Below, piece by piece: positions 42,188 through 51,359 of a stretch of 64,000 nt of DNA. The stretch spans positions 62,001 through 126,000 of the forward strand of contig CASEMN010000005.1 of the NCBI GenBank assembly GCA_949289045.1. The letters are read 5' to 3'. The notes beneath the pieces are model-generated. The model made no database searches and was not told the origin of the DNA. It worked only from the letters and a program-made list of their open reading frames with translations. The DNA comes from an uncultured Oscillospiraceae bacterium (GTDB lineage Bacteria > Bacillota > Clostridia > Oscillospirales > Acutalibacteraceae). Within the stretch, counting starts at the first letter, position 1. Every line of letters starts with the position of its first letter. The position numbers and the translations under genes were made by a program.

Positions 42188-42607
42188 TTGCTGCGGATAG
42201 AAGAGAACGGACTTAACGCTGAAATATATACTGAGCTCAGAGCTCATGCCGGATTGCAGCCCTATGAGCCCGAAGATGTAAAGATCGCAATTGACGGAAC
42301 ACTTTTTTCCATTGTGGTCTGGGAAGACGAAAAAGCGGTGGGCATCGCCAGAGTTGTGGGCGATGGCAGAGTAGCCTTTTTCATAAAAGATGTTGTAGTG
42401 CATCCGGACTTTCAGGGCAAAGGAATAGGACGGCTTATTATGGAGAAAATTATGGCATATATATGTCGTACAGGAGCTCCAAACGCCTATGTTGGGCTCA
42501 TGTCCACGCCGGGGAAAGAAGCTTTTTATGAGAAGTTTGGCTTTCATGTACGTCCCTGCGGATATGAGGGCAGCGGAATGACATGTTATATTAATCAGGA
42601 TAAATAA
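42188..42607 (+). CDS. GNAT family N-acetyltransferase
   Basis: A 139-residue acetyltransferase. [21 protein letters not shown] carries the acetyl-CoA loop (QGKGIG) and [13 protein letters not shown] the last motif. It resembles the YjcF/ElaA-like small GNATs. TTG start, with an A/G-rich ribosome region. First gene of the operon with ribokinase and nucleoside hydrolase; why an acetyltransferase should be there is unclear. Confidence 0.82.
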   Translation: MLRIEENGLNAEIYTELRAHAGLQPYEPEDVKIAIDGTLFSIVVWEDEKAVGIARVVGDGRVAFFIKDVVVHPDFQGKGIGRLIMEKIMAYICRTGAPNAYVGLMSTPGKEAFYEKFGFHVRPCGYEGSGMTCYINQDK

Positions 42608-42653
42608 AGCCGTGAGACATGGCATAAAATTTTTAAGAAATGAGGAGCGTATT

Positions 42654-43577
42654 ATGGCAAAAAAGGTACTTACCTTCGGAAGCTTGAATATGGATCTGAC
42701 CATAGAATGTGAGCGTCTGCCCCAGGGAGGCGAAACGGTACAGGGTTCGGATCTTCTGTGCAACGCAGGAGGCAAGGGCGGCAATCAGGCAGTTGCGGCG
42801 GCTAAATCCGGAGTTCAAACCGAGATGATCGCCTGCGTAGGCCAGGATATTTTCGGTATGCAGATGATAGAAGCGCTGGAAAAATACGGCGTCGGATGCA
42901 AAGAAGTACGTATTACCGACAAGGCACAGACCGGTATAGCTATGATTACGAGATACGACGGCGATAACCGCATTATCCTCAGCGCCGGTGCAAATCATAT
43001 AATAACTCCGGAAGATGTGGGTTTGGTGCTTCACAAGACCGGAAGTGCCGGAGATATTTTTGTTACTCAGTTTGAATGCCGTAAGGATACCACTTTTGCC
43101 GCACTGTGCGAGGCTCACAATATGGGAATGTACACTATTTTCAATCCCGCTCCGGCTAAGGAGATACCTCCAGAGGTATTCAGATATATTGATTTGCTGG
43201 TTCTCAATCAGTCGGAATGTGAGTTCCTGACAGGCATATTCCCCGGAGATGAGGCGGCGTGTCGAAGAGCTCTTGACGCTATTCAGACTCTTGGCACAAA
43301 ATCCGTAATCATCACTTTGGGAGCAGCGGGAAGCATTTGCCGCACTGAGAAGAAAGAGGAGTTCCGAACACTTGCCCGTAAGGTTAATGTTGTTGATACA
43401 ACAGCGGCGGGAGATACCTTTATCGGTGCTCTGGCGGCAGAGCTTTGCGAAGGCAGAAATCTTGAAGAAAGCATCAAGTATGCTACTAAGGCATCTGCTT
43501 TGACAATTATGAAGTATGGGGCGCAGCAGTCCATCCCATATAGAAATGAAATCGAGGAATTTTTCAAGGAGGAATAA
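42654..43577 (+). CDS. rbsK: ribokinase
   Basis: A 307-residue PfkB-family sugar kinase that phosphorylates D-ribose at O5. N-terminal [21 protein letters not shown] and [15 protein letters not shown] bind sugar; [20 protein letters not shown] holds the anion hole and catalytic Asp. The ATG at 42654 follows GAGGAG; the frame opens earlier without a site. Downstream nucleoside hydrolase would release ribose as its substrate, so the pair turns nucleosides into ribose 5-phosphate. Confidence 0.92.
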   Translation: MAKKVLTFGSLNMDLTIECERLPQGGETVQGSDLLCNAGGKGGNQAVAAAKSGVQTEMIACVGQDIFGMQMIEALEKYGVGCKEVRITDKAQTGIAMITRYDGDNRIILSAGANHIITPEDVGLVLHKTGSAGDIFVTQFECRKDTTFAALCEAHNMGMYTIFNPAPAKEIPPEVFRYIDLLVLNQSECEFLTGIFPGDEAACRRALDAIQTLGTKSVIITLGAAGSICRTEKKEEFRTLARKVNVVDTTAAGDTFIGALAAELCEGRNLEESIKYATKASALTIMKYGAQQSIPYRNEIEEFFKEE

Positions 43578-43579
43578 AC

Positions 43580-44503
43580 ATGTTAAAGAAAAGACCGATT
43601 ATTATTGACACAGACCCGGGTATTGATGATGCGCTTGCAATTGCTATTGCATTGTTTTCAGGCGAGCTTGATGTCCGTTTGATAACTACAGTAGCAGGAA
43701 ATGTTTCAATCGAAAAAGTTACCCGCAACGCTCTTCGTCTTCTGAGCTTTTTCGGCAAGGAAGTACCCGTTGCTATGGGCGCACGTAAGCCCTTAATCGG
43801 ACCCCTCGTAGATGCTTCCGATATTCACGGAGCAAGCGGCATGGAGGGCTTTGATTTCCCAGAGCCCAGAGAGGATCTTCTTCTTCAGGAAAACGCAGTT
43901 AACGCAATGCGTCGTGTTATTATGGCAAGTGAGGAGCCTATAACACTTGTTCCTATCGGACCTCTTACAAATATTGCTCTTCTTCTTTCCATGTATCCTG
44001 AAGTAAGCGAGCATATCCGTGAAATCGTAATGATGGGCGGTTCAGTTACAAGAGGTAATAAAGGTGTTATGTCCGAGTTCAATATCGCAACCGACCCTGA
44101 GGCAGCAAAAATTGTATTTGATTCAGGTATTCCGATTGTAGTTGCAACTCTGGATGTTGGTCTTAAGGCACTTGTAATGCCTGAGGATACCCAGAAGCTT
44201 CCCGATCTCGGTCAGGTGGGACAGATGGCACACTGCTTGTTCCGCAAGTACAGAGGCGGTTCCTTCAACACAGGACTTAAAATGTATGACAGCTGTGCAA
44301 TAGCATATCTGCTTGCACCTACACTTTTTGAAACAGTTGATACCTTTGTTGACGTTGAACTTGCAGGCAGCCTTACAAAGGGATGTACAGTAGTTGACCT
44401 TAAAAACTATATGAAGCAGCCTGCAAACGCAAAGGTTTGCGTAGATATTGACGGAGAAGCTTTCCGCCGCTGGTTCCTTGAATCTGTCGGCAAATGCATT
44501 TAA
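43580..44503 (+). CDS. inosine-uridine-preferring nucleoside hydrolase
   Basis: A 307-residue nucleoside hydrolase that splits nucleosides into ribose and base. The calcium-binding signature IIIDTDPGIDDALAIA is at the N-terminus, and VPIGPLTNIALLLSMYP with EIVMMGGSVTRGN and SEFNIATDPEAAKIVF follow. It starts three bases after the ribokinase stop with AAGGAGG overlapping that gene. Purine or pyrimidine preference is not decided by what I can see. Confidence 0.94.
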   Translation: MLKKRPIIIDTDPGIDDALAIAIALFSGELDVRLITTVAGNVSIEKVTRNALRLLSFFGKEVPVAMGARKPLIGPLVDASDIHGASGMEGFDFPEPREDLLLQENAVNAMRRVIMASEEPITLVPIGPLTNIALLLSMYPEVSEHIREIVMMGGSVTRGNKGVMSEFNIATDPEAAKIVFDSGIPIVVATLDVGLKALVMPEDTQKLPDLGQVGQMAHCLFRKYRGGSFNTGLKMYDSCAIAYLLAPTLFETVDTFVDVELAGSLTKGCTVVDLKNYMKQPANAKVCVDIDGEAFRRWFLESVGKCI

Positions 44504-44571
44504 TACGGGCTTTACCCTGTAAAGGGTCGAGAATAAAAAGAAGAAAATGAAAAAAGAAAGGAATGTGAAGT

Positions 44572-45984
44572 ATGTCCCCAATTATAATGTATGGTGCGGC
44601 TATTTTGGCAGTTTGCGTTGTCGTATTCATGCTCATTAAGAAAATGGACATCAAGATGACCTTGTTCCTTATAGGTATTATTTTGATGTACATCGCAATG
44701 GCGTTCGGAAACGGAATCGCTATATCAGACTTTGAGTCAAGCGGTATCGCTTTGCTTGATCCCCTAAAAGCGATTGTAGATCAGTTTAAGTCTACAATAA
44801 CTTCGGCAGGATTTATTATCCTTATCCTTGGCGGTTATTCCTCTTACATGAGCCAGATTAAGGCTAATAACGTAACCGTCAGCGTTTTGACACGCCCCAT
44901 TGCAAAGATTAAATCAGTTTATATCCTTGTTCCCCTTGTTTTCCTTCTTGGAAACGTACTTTCACTTGTTATCCCCAGCGCATCAAACCTTGCAGTTATC
45001 TTACTTGCAACTCTTTATCCCATCATGGTACGTGCAGGCATGAGTCCTCTTACAGCTGGCGCTATTATCGCTACAACTGCTACCGTTATGCCTACTCCTC
45101 TTGGCAGTGATAACGTTGCAATTGCCGCAGAGCTTGCTAATACAGCTGAGTTTGCAGGCTTAACCGCCAGTGACTATGTATTTAAGTATCATGCAATTGT
45201 TTCAATTCCCACCCTGCTTATTATGGCAGTAGTTCATTACTTCTGGCAGCGCTTCCAGGATAAGCGTGCAGTTTCAAAGGGCGAAGTTGACGCAAAGCTT
45301 CCTGATGTTGAAGAGGTTCCCGGTGGTAAGCTCTTCCGTGCAGTTTATGCAGTTCTTCCCCTTCTTCCCATTATCCTTCTTATTGTAGTATTCGCTCTTC
45401 AGTCCTTCGGTATTGAAATCGAGCTTAGCGTTGAAGTTGCAATCCTCTTCTCCCTTGTAATCGCAATTGTCTGCGAGCTTATCCGTACCCGCAACGGCCG
45501 TGAAACTCTCAAATCAACTGAGGCTTTCTTCAAGGGCATGGGCGGAGCACTTCCAATCGTTGCACTCCTTGTTGCAGGTACAACCTTCGTAAACGGACTT
45601 AAGTCAATCGGACTTATCGATGCTCTCCAGAGCGCTATGACAGGCATTCAGGGTAACAACTTGGGCTTTGTTCTTCCCCTTATCCTTGTTGCTCTTACTG
45701 CTCTTATCGTTCTTCTTTCCGGAAGCGGTACAGCGCTCTTCTTCGCAATGGTACCTCTTATGGTTCCCCTTGCAGCGGCAGCGGGCATCAGCGTTCTTGC
45801 AGTTTCCGTTCCCATGGGCCTTGCCGGCAACCTTCTCCGTGCGGTATCACCGGTTTCGGCAGTTATCATGATTGTGGCCGGTACAATCAAGAAGGAACCT
45901 CTCGAGATTGTAAAACGCACATCCGTACCCATGGTTGCAGGTACAATATTCATGTTTGTACTTTCGATGATTATATTCCTGTAA
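44572..45984 (+). CDS. DcuC/YfcC-like carrier, inferred nucleoside transporter
   Basis: A 470-residue transporter with about twelve hydrophobic helices of the C4-dicarboxylate carrier DcuC group in the ion-transporter superfamily. Landmarks: the repeated re-entrant loops VIPSASNLAVILLATLYPI with TATVMPTPLGSDNVAIA, and LLSGSGTALFFAMVPLM with VPMGLAGNLLRAVSPVSA. The family name points to dicarboxylates, but the gene is embedded between a nucleoside hydrolase/ribokinase pair and a LacI regulator, so nucleoside or base transport is more likely (inference). GAAAGGAATG precedes the ATG. Confidence 0.82.
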   Translation: MSPIIMYGAAILAVCVVVFMLIKKMDIKMTLFLIGIILMYIAMAFGNGIAISDFESSGIALLDPLKAIVDQFKSTITSAGFIILILGGYSSYMSQIKANNVTVSVLTRPIAKIKSVYILVPLVFLLGNVLSLVIPSASNLAVILLATLYPIMVRAGMSPLTAGAIIATTATVMPTPLGSDNVAIAAELANTAEFAGLTASDYVFKYHAIVSIPTLLIMAVVHYFWQRFQDKRAVSKGEVDAKLPDVEEVPGGKLFRAVYAVLPLLPIILLIVVFALQSFGIEIELSVEVAILFSLVIAIVCELIRTRNGRETLKSTEAFFKGMGGALPIVALLVAGTTFVNGLKSIGLIDALQSAMTGIQGNNLGFVLPLILVALTALIVLLSGSGTALFFAMVPLMVPLAAAAGISVLAVSVPMGLAGNLLRAVSPVSAVIMIVAGTIKKEPLEIVKRTSVPMVAGTIFMFVLSMIIFL

Positions 45985-46027
45985 AAATTTGATTCAGCAG
46001 AAGCTTATTTGCGATAAATAACTGAGT

Positions 46028-46073
46028 GGAGCTGTACCTGTAAAACCTGAAAAAGTTTTATTGGTGCAGCTCC
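46028..46073 (+). terminator. possible terminator of the nucleoside operon
   Basis: GGAGCTG/CAGCTCC arms with a long loop, followed by TAATTCTTTT. Moderate quality. Confidence 0.45.
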
Positions 46074-46140
46074 TAATTCTTTTATTTACGAAAAGAATAT
46101 GTTATCATAAAAAAGATATGGCTCATAAGGAGGAATGAAA

Positions 46141-47178
46141 ATGCCTGATAAACTTAACAGAAGAAAAGTTACAATTAAAGATATAGCAAAAGAGGCAGGT
46201 ATTTCTCCGGGAGCTGTTTCTCAGATTTTAAATAATAAGCCCTGTCGTATTTCCGAAGAAAATAAACAGCGGGTAAAAGAGATTGCCGCAAAGCATCGCT
46301 ATGTGGTTAACCAGACTGCCCGTGCCCTTGTTACACAGCGAAGCTATACAATAGGGCTGGTATTGCCGGATATTCAAAATACATTTTTCGCTCAATTGGC
46401 CAGTGTGCTGGAAAGAGTCTGCCGTGAAAAGGGATATTTTCTCATGTTTGCAAACAGCGACGATGTGTTCCAAAACGACTGCAAACTGCTCAGCAGTTTT
46501 GAGTCCCGTGGAGTGGACGGAATTTTTCTTATTCGCAGCAATGAATCATATCAATATGAAGATGAACTGAGCCGCCGTTTACAGAAGATGGCCGTGCCCT
46601 ATGTGATGGTTGACAGGCCGTTTTTCGGTTTTGCCTGCGACCATGTATGTTTTAATAACCGCTTGGGCGGCTATCAGGCTACAAAATATCTTTTGGATAA
46701 AGGCCATAGAGATATTGCATGTATCTATCTTGATGATGTGAGAGGAAACGGCGCCAATCGTCTTGCCGGGTATTTGGACGCTTTGCACGAACGGGGAATA
46801 GAGCCGCCGAAAAATTATTTGATACCGGGAGATAACCGAGTACAAGGCGGTTATAATGCTGTAGAGCAAGTGCTCAGCTGCGGTGCAACGGCGGTGCTTG
46901 TCTGCAACGACATGATGACTTTGGGCTTTCTCAGGGGACTCAGAGAGCGTAAATACAAAGTCCCCGAAGATATATCTGTAGTCAGTTACGATAATTCCCT
47001 GCGGGAATTTCTTCTGGAAATGTCCCTTACAACAGTTACGATGGATCTTGATTTGCTTGCCCAGCGAGCTGCAGAAGTTATGATTGGACGCATTGAAGGG
47101 AAAAGAATCCGTGCTCAGGAGATTTATCTGGAACCGGTTCTTGTTGTCGGCAGCAGCGTACAGAGAAAAAAGGATTAA
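46141..47178 (+). CDS. LacI-family transcriptional regulator
   Basis: A 345-residue repressor. The HTH with hinge is VTIKDIAKEAGISPGAVSQIL; the periplasmic-binding-protein-like domain runs from IGLVLPDIQNTFFAQLA to the end, with VVSYDNSLREFLLEMSLTTV typical of the second lobe. The ATG at 46141 has AAGGAGG seven bases upstream; one at 46135 is too close. By position it should control the preceding salvage operon through the palindrome at 42147, probably with ribose, a nucleoside or a base as effector. Confidence 0.92.
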   Translation: MPDKLNRRKVTIKDIAKEAGISPGAVSQILNNKPCRISEENKQRVKEIAAKHRYVVNQTARALVTQRSYTIGLVLPDIQNTFFAQLASVLERVCREKGYFLMFANSDDVFQNDCKLLSSFESRGVDGIFLIRSNESYQYEDELSRRLQKMAVPYVMVDRPFFGFACDHVCFNNRLGGYQATKYLLDKGHRDIACIYLDDVRGNGANRLAGYLDALHERGIEPPKNYLIPGDNRVQGGYNAVEQVLSCGATAVLVCNDMMTLGFLRGLRERKYKVPEDISVVSYDNSLREFLLEMSLTTVTMDLDLLAQRAAEVMIGRIEGKRIRAQEIYLEPVLVVGSSVQRKKD

Positions 47179-47246
47179 TAGTACATAGCTTTCTTAATTT
47201 GCACCATAGACCGAATTCTATTTATCATAAAAGTAAATATTATCTT

Positions 47247-47292
47247 TTGCCGTCTTTTTCCGAAGTAAGCGAAAAAGCGGCAATTTTTTTTA
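47247..47292 (+). terminator. terminator of the LacI-family gene
   Basis: TTGCCG-TCTTTTTC pairs with GAAAAAGCGGCAA (one bulge), followed by eight or more T residues. Confidence 0.8.
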
Positions 47293-47412
47293 TAATGTTA
47301 CCCGAAACAACAGCGTATTGCGACATCCTTTTGTCCGGGGCGGTTTTATAATTGTAAATGACCCAAAAAATATGGGACAGGCTTGTTAATTTACAATAAA
47401 GTGGTGTTAAAA

Positions 47413-49725
47413 GTGAAAAACAATATTTTAACTTTACCGTCAGCATATATTAAAGGAGTTCCCAGAGGGGCAAAAGAGGTGCTGTTTCATCTTCTGTCGG
47501 GATGCTGTGGGTTTGTTATGGCGCAAACAGGAATTTTCGGAAATTATTCACCCTTCGGAATAGCTCTTACCGCTGCGCTGCCGGTGGATTATATACTTTC
47601 GGGAGCCGTAGGAGCCGGTGCAGGCTATATCTTGACTAAAGATATGGACATGCCTTTGCGATATATAGCGGCTCTGACCATTGTTACAATTACCGCTTAT
47701 TCAGTACGAAAAAGCAGGAAAATAAAAAGCGATACTTTGTTTTTGAGTCTTTGCGCTTTCGCAGCGGCTTTTTTAAGCGGAATAGCGGTTTGTATTGCGG
47801 ACGGGTTTTCTGGGGGAGCTTTAATTATGTATGCCGGTGAATCGCTTCTTGCAGGAGGCAGCACATATTTTTTCAAACGGTCTTTTGATGCCGGAGAAAG
47901 AGGTACGTCGGCTCTAACCGGGGTGGAAAAAAGCTGTCTTGTAATAACGGGAAGTATACTTATCGCCTGCGCTTCTGGAATCACAATTTTCAGTATTTCA
48001 CCGGGCAGAATATTTGCGGTGCTGGTAATCCTTTTTGCGGCTTCTCTTTGGGAAGAGCGGGGCGGAGCCGTTTCCGGTGCGGCAATAGGAGCAGTTATGT
48101 CTCTGCTGCCTGATTACGGCTATCTTGGCGGAGTTTATTCAGCGGGCGGCCTCGTAGCGGGAGTGTTTTCCGGCGGCGGACGTTTTGCCTCAGCCTGTGC
48201 CTTTGCTCTTGCGGGAGGAATAGTGACTTTAGCTGCAACAGGAGGAGAAAACGCTGTACCTACCCTTGTTGAAACAGCCCTTGCCACAACTATATATGTT
48301 GTTATACCCAAAGGCGCTTGTGAAAAACTTAAAAAGCTGTTTGCCGTTAAAGGAGAAGAGAAAAAGAAAAGCACCGGAATGAGAAGAGCACTTGTTATGC
48401 GTCTGGATGTAGCTTCTAAAGCGATGTCCGAGGTTTCGAGATGCGTTGAAAAAATAACCCATAACCTTCGTACTGTTGAAACTCCGGAGCTGACTCTTGT
48501 ATATTCGAGAACACAAAATTCAGTTTGCCGGAAATGCGGACTGCATTCCTTTTGCTGGGACAAAAATTTCAGCGATACAATTGATGTTTTTTCGCAAATG
48601 GCAAATGTGCTCCAAAACGGAGAAGAGCTTACTCGGGACAGACTTCCCGCTCATTTTGCAAGGCGGTGCATAAGAAGCACAGCGTTAACTGAAGCCATGC
48701 ATGAGGAATATGAAAAATTCACGGAAGGCATAACTTCCGGTCAAAAAGTAACCCAGGTAAGGGGGATTGTCTCCGACCAGTTCGGAGCGGTGGCGGACAT
48801 GCTTCACAGCCTTTCCGAAGAATTTGAGCAGGCGAGGGGATTCGACAGAGATTCTGCCCTGCGTATAAGGAGAGTTCTCGAAAAGTATTCGATAATTCCG
48901 GAAGACATCTGCTGTATTACAGACCCTTATGACAGAATGACAGTTGAAATCTGCTGTAAAAAAACGACGGGAAAAATCAATGCAGGGGGACTGACTCAGG
49001 AGATTTCCGCAGCATGTGGAAGGGAATTTGCAATGCCCAGCGTAACCAATATGGGATCAAACGAGCTTATCACCTTCGGAGAGAGAGCGGTTTATACTGT
49101 GGATGTGGGTGCCTGCCAGTATGCAAGCAGTGACTGTGTGCCCTGCGGAGATGCCTATGAATATTTCAGCGACGGAAGAGGCAGGGAAATTATGGTAATA
49201 AGCGACGGAATGGGAACGGGCAGGCGTGCTGCTATAGATGGAAACATGGCGTCGGGCTTGCTGTCTCAGCTTATAAAATCCGGTTTCGGCTTCGACTGCT
49301 CTTTAAAAATAGTAAATTCCGCTCTGCTTTTAAAATCGGCGGAGGAGTCCTTTGCAACTCTCGATATCGCCTGCCTTGACCTGTTTACCGGAAAGGTTCA
49401 GATATTTAAAGCGGGAGCTCCTGCGACTTTTGTGCGAAAAAAAGGTAAGGCGGCTAAAACTGAAAAGCCATCCCTTCCGGCGGGAATTTTAAGGGAGGTT
49501 GAATTTGCAAAAACCGAAATTGTCTTGGAAGAGGGCGATATAATTCTTATGGCTTCTGACGGAGCGATAAACGGCGGAGATGACTGGATACTTTCGGAGC
49601 TGGAGCTCTGGCACGAAGGTACTGCGGCAGAACTCGCCGGTCACATTGCTTCACAGGCGAAAAAAAGACGGTCGGATATACGTCCCGACGATGTTACGGT
49701 AACGGCGGCAATAATAGGAAAATAA
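47413..49725 (+). CDS. spoIIE: stage II sporulation protein E (SpoIIE phosphatase)
   Basis: About 770 residues. The N-terminal third is hydrophobic with roughly ten transmembrane helices (GYILTKDMDMPLRYIAAL, GGAVSGAAIGAVMSLLPDYG); a central regulatory region with a CRKCGLHSFCWD cysteine cluster follows; the C-terminal PP2C domain has EIMVISDGMGTGRRAA, IILMASDGAING and RPDDVTVTAAI. SpoIIE dephosphorylates SpoIIAA to activate sigma-F in the forespore and associates with FtsZ. The start is uncertain: GTG at 47413 with AGTGGTG upstream is chosen, but an in-frame codon at 47383 is open. A TATAAT at 47347 with TTGCGA 23 bases before it could be the Spo0A-dependent promoter. Confidence 0.93.
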   Translation: MKNNILTLPSAYIKGVPRGAKEVLFHLLSGCCGFVMAQTGIFGNYSPFGIALTAALPVDYILSGAVGAGAGYILTKDMDMPLRYIAALTIVTITAYSVRKSRKIKSDTLFLSLCAFAAAFLSGIAVCIADGFSGGALIMYAGESLLAGGSTYFFKRSFDAGERGTSALTGVEKSCLVITGSILIACASGITIFSISPGRIFAVLVILFAASLWEERGGAVSGAAIGAVMSLLPDYGYLGGVYSAGGLVAGVFSGGGRFASACAFALAGGIVTLAATGGENAVPTLVETALATTIYVVIPKGACEKLKKLFAVKGEEKKKSTGMRRALVMRLDVASKAMSEVSRCVEKITHNLRTVETPELTLVYSRTQNSVCRKCGLHSFCWDKNFSDTIDVFSQMANVLQNGEELTRDRLPAHFARRCIRSTALTEAMHEEYEKFTEGITSGQKVTQVRGIVSDQFGAVADMLHSLSEEFEQARGFDRDSALRIRRVLEKYSIIPEDICCITDPYDRMTVEICCKKTTGKINAGGLTQEISAACGREFAMPSVTNMGSNELITFGERAVYTVDVGACQYASSDCVPCGDAYEYFSDGRGREIMVISDGMGTGRRAAIDGNMASGLLSQLIKSGFGFDCSLKIVNSALLLKSAEESFATLDIACLDLFTGKVQIFKAGAPATFVRKKGKAAKTEKPSLPAGILREVEFAKTEIVLEEGDIILMASDGAINGGDDWILSELELWHEGTAAELAGHIASQAKKRRSDIRPDDVTVTAAIIGK

Positions 49726-49727
49726 AT

Positions 49728-49814
49728 ATGTTCCCTTTCCTGTGGGTTAAGAGTTAAAGCATTTAAACTTAGTTTTAACCGCTTTGTAAATCCTCTTAGG
49801 AAAGGGACATTTTT
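49728..49814 (+). terminator. extended hairpin terminator of spoIIE
   Basis: ATGT.CCCTTTCCT pairs with AGGAAAGGGACAT (49798-49810) across a loop that holds an inner GGTTAA/TTAACC stem; TTTTT follows. Confidence 0.5.
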
Positions 49815-49893
49815 GCTTTTTAAAACATAAATTTACTTGCGGATTTTCTAAAATTGAACCTTTACTAAAACCTGTGTTTGGATATTTATATAA

Positions 49894-49922
49894 TTGACTA
49901 TAAGCGGTGGATATACTATAAT
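49894..49922 (+). promoter_or_regulatory. promoter of purA
   Basis: TTGACT, 17-base spacer, TATAAT. A hairpin AAAGCGCCC/GGGTGCTTT (49935-49956) lies in the leader just after the start site. Confidence 0.75.
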
Positions 49923-49980
49923 TATCAAGGAGAAAAAGCGCCCCTGAGGGTGCTTTCCTTAATTGCGGAGGTGTGTTTAA

Positions 49981-51264
49981 TTGGTAAAGGCAATTGTCGG
50001 AGCAAACTGGGGCGATGAAGGAAAAGGTAAAATCACCGATATGTTTGCAGCTGAGTCCGATGTAGTAATCCGTTTCCAGGGCGGAGCAAATGCAGGCCAT
50101 ACAATTATTAACGATTACGGAAAGTTTGCGCTGCACCAGCTTCCTTCGGGAGTTTGTTACAGCCATACGGTCAATATCATAGGCAACGGAGTAGCTGTTG
50201 ATATTCCGAAACTTATGGATGAAATCAAATCTGTAACCGATAAGGGTGTGCCCATGCCTAAGATAATGGTATCAGAGCGTGCTCAGATGATGATGCCCTA
50301 CCATGTGCTTCTTGATGTTTATGAAGAAGAGCGCTTAGGCAAAAACAGTTATGGTTCTACAAAATCAGGTATAGCTCCTTTCTATTCGGATAAGTATGCG
50401 AAAAAGGGCTTTCAGATATGCGAGCTTTTTGACGAAGAATACCTTCGTGAAAAGCTTGAGGGCGTAGTAGAGGTTAAAAATCTTACCTTAAAGCATGTTT
50501 ACGGTAAGTCAGGAAGCGATCTTCTTGATGCAGATGAGATCTTTAAAACTCTCATGGAGTACCGTGATATGATAGCTCCCTTTGTAGCCGATACTTCAAA
50601 ATTTATTGCTCAGGCAATAAAGGACGGCAAGAAGATTCTTCTTGAGGGTCAGCTTGGTTCTCTTAAGGATCCTGATTTCGGTATTTATCCCATGGTTACT
50701 TCTTCTTCAACTCTTGCCGGTTACGGCAGCGTAGGAGCAGGAATACCTCCTTATGAAATTAAGGATGTTGTCGCTGTTACAAAGGCATATTCCAGCGCAG
50801 TAGGAGCAGGAGAATTTGTCAGCGAAATCTTTGGCGATGAAGCAGAAGAAATGAGAAAAAGAGGCGGAGATGCAGGCGAATACGGCGCTACAACTCACCG
50901 TCCCAGAAGAATGGGCTGGTTTGACTGCGTTGCAACCCGTTACGGCTGCCGGGCTCAGGGAGCAACAAGTGTTGTGCTTACAGCTATCGACTGCCTTTCA
51001 TATCTTAAAGAAATCCCCGTCTGTGTAGGTTATGAAATAGACGGTGAGGTAACAGGCGATTTCCCTGTTACACCTAAGCTTAAAAAGGCAAAGCCTGTTC
51101 TCAAAGTACTTCCCGGTTGGGGTACTGATATAAGAGGCATAAAGGAATTTGACAAGCTTCCCAAAGAGGCTCAGGACTATGTTCTCTTTATCGAAAAAGA
51201 AATCGGAGTGCCGATTAAGATGGTATCAAACGGCCCCGGACGTTCCGAGGTAATTTTCAGATAA
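49981..51264 (+). CDS. purA: adenylosuccinate synthetase
   Basis: A 427-residue GTP-dependent enzyme that joins IMP and aspartate in the AMP branch. IVGANWGDEGKGKITDM is the P-loop and catalytic signature; GGANAGHTI, EGQLGSLKDPDFGIYP and THRPRRMGWFDCVATRYG are in order. EGQLGSLKD differs from the more usual EGAQGTLLD but keeps the spacing. TTG start with GGAGGTG upstream. Next to guaA, so both final branches of purine synthesis are together. Confidence 0.95.
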   Translation: MVKAIVGANWGDEGKGKITDMFAAESDVVIRFQGGANAGHTIINDYGKFALHQLPSGVCYSHTVNIIGNGVAVDIPKLMDEIKSVTDKGVPMPKIMVSERAQMMMPYHVLLDVYEEERLGKNSYGSTKSGIAPFYSDKYAKKGFQICELFDEEYLREKLEGVVEVKNLTLKHVYGKSGSDLLDADEIFKTLMEYRDMIAPFVADTSKFIAQAIKDGKKILLEGQLGSLKDPDFGIYPMVTSSSTLAGYGSVGAGIPPYEIKDVVAVTKAYSSAVGAGEFVSEIFGDEAEEMRKRGGDAGEYGATTHRPRRMGWFDCVATRYGCRAQGATSVVLTAIDCLSYLKEIPVCVGYEIDGEVTGDFPVTPKLKKAKPVLKVLPGWGTDIRGIKEFDKLPKEAQDYVLFIEKEIGVPIKMVSNGPGRSEVIFR

Positions 51265-51359
51265 ATCTCCACTTATGTACAGTTGCTTTTAATGAGCAGA
51301 TGTTTATATGATACTCACGGCATCGGATGGATGTTAATAAATATAAGGAGTTGCAAAAC

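Noticed and set aside
41984..42784. 266-codon minus-strand frame upstream of ribokinase
   Set aside because: Antisense to GNAT and ribokinase, low-complexity composition, crosses the promoter and operator of that operon.
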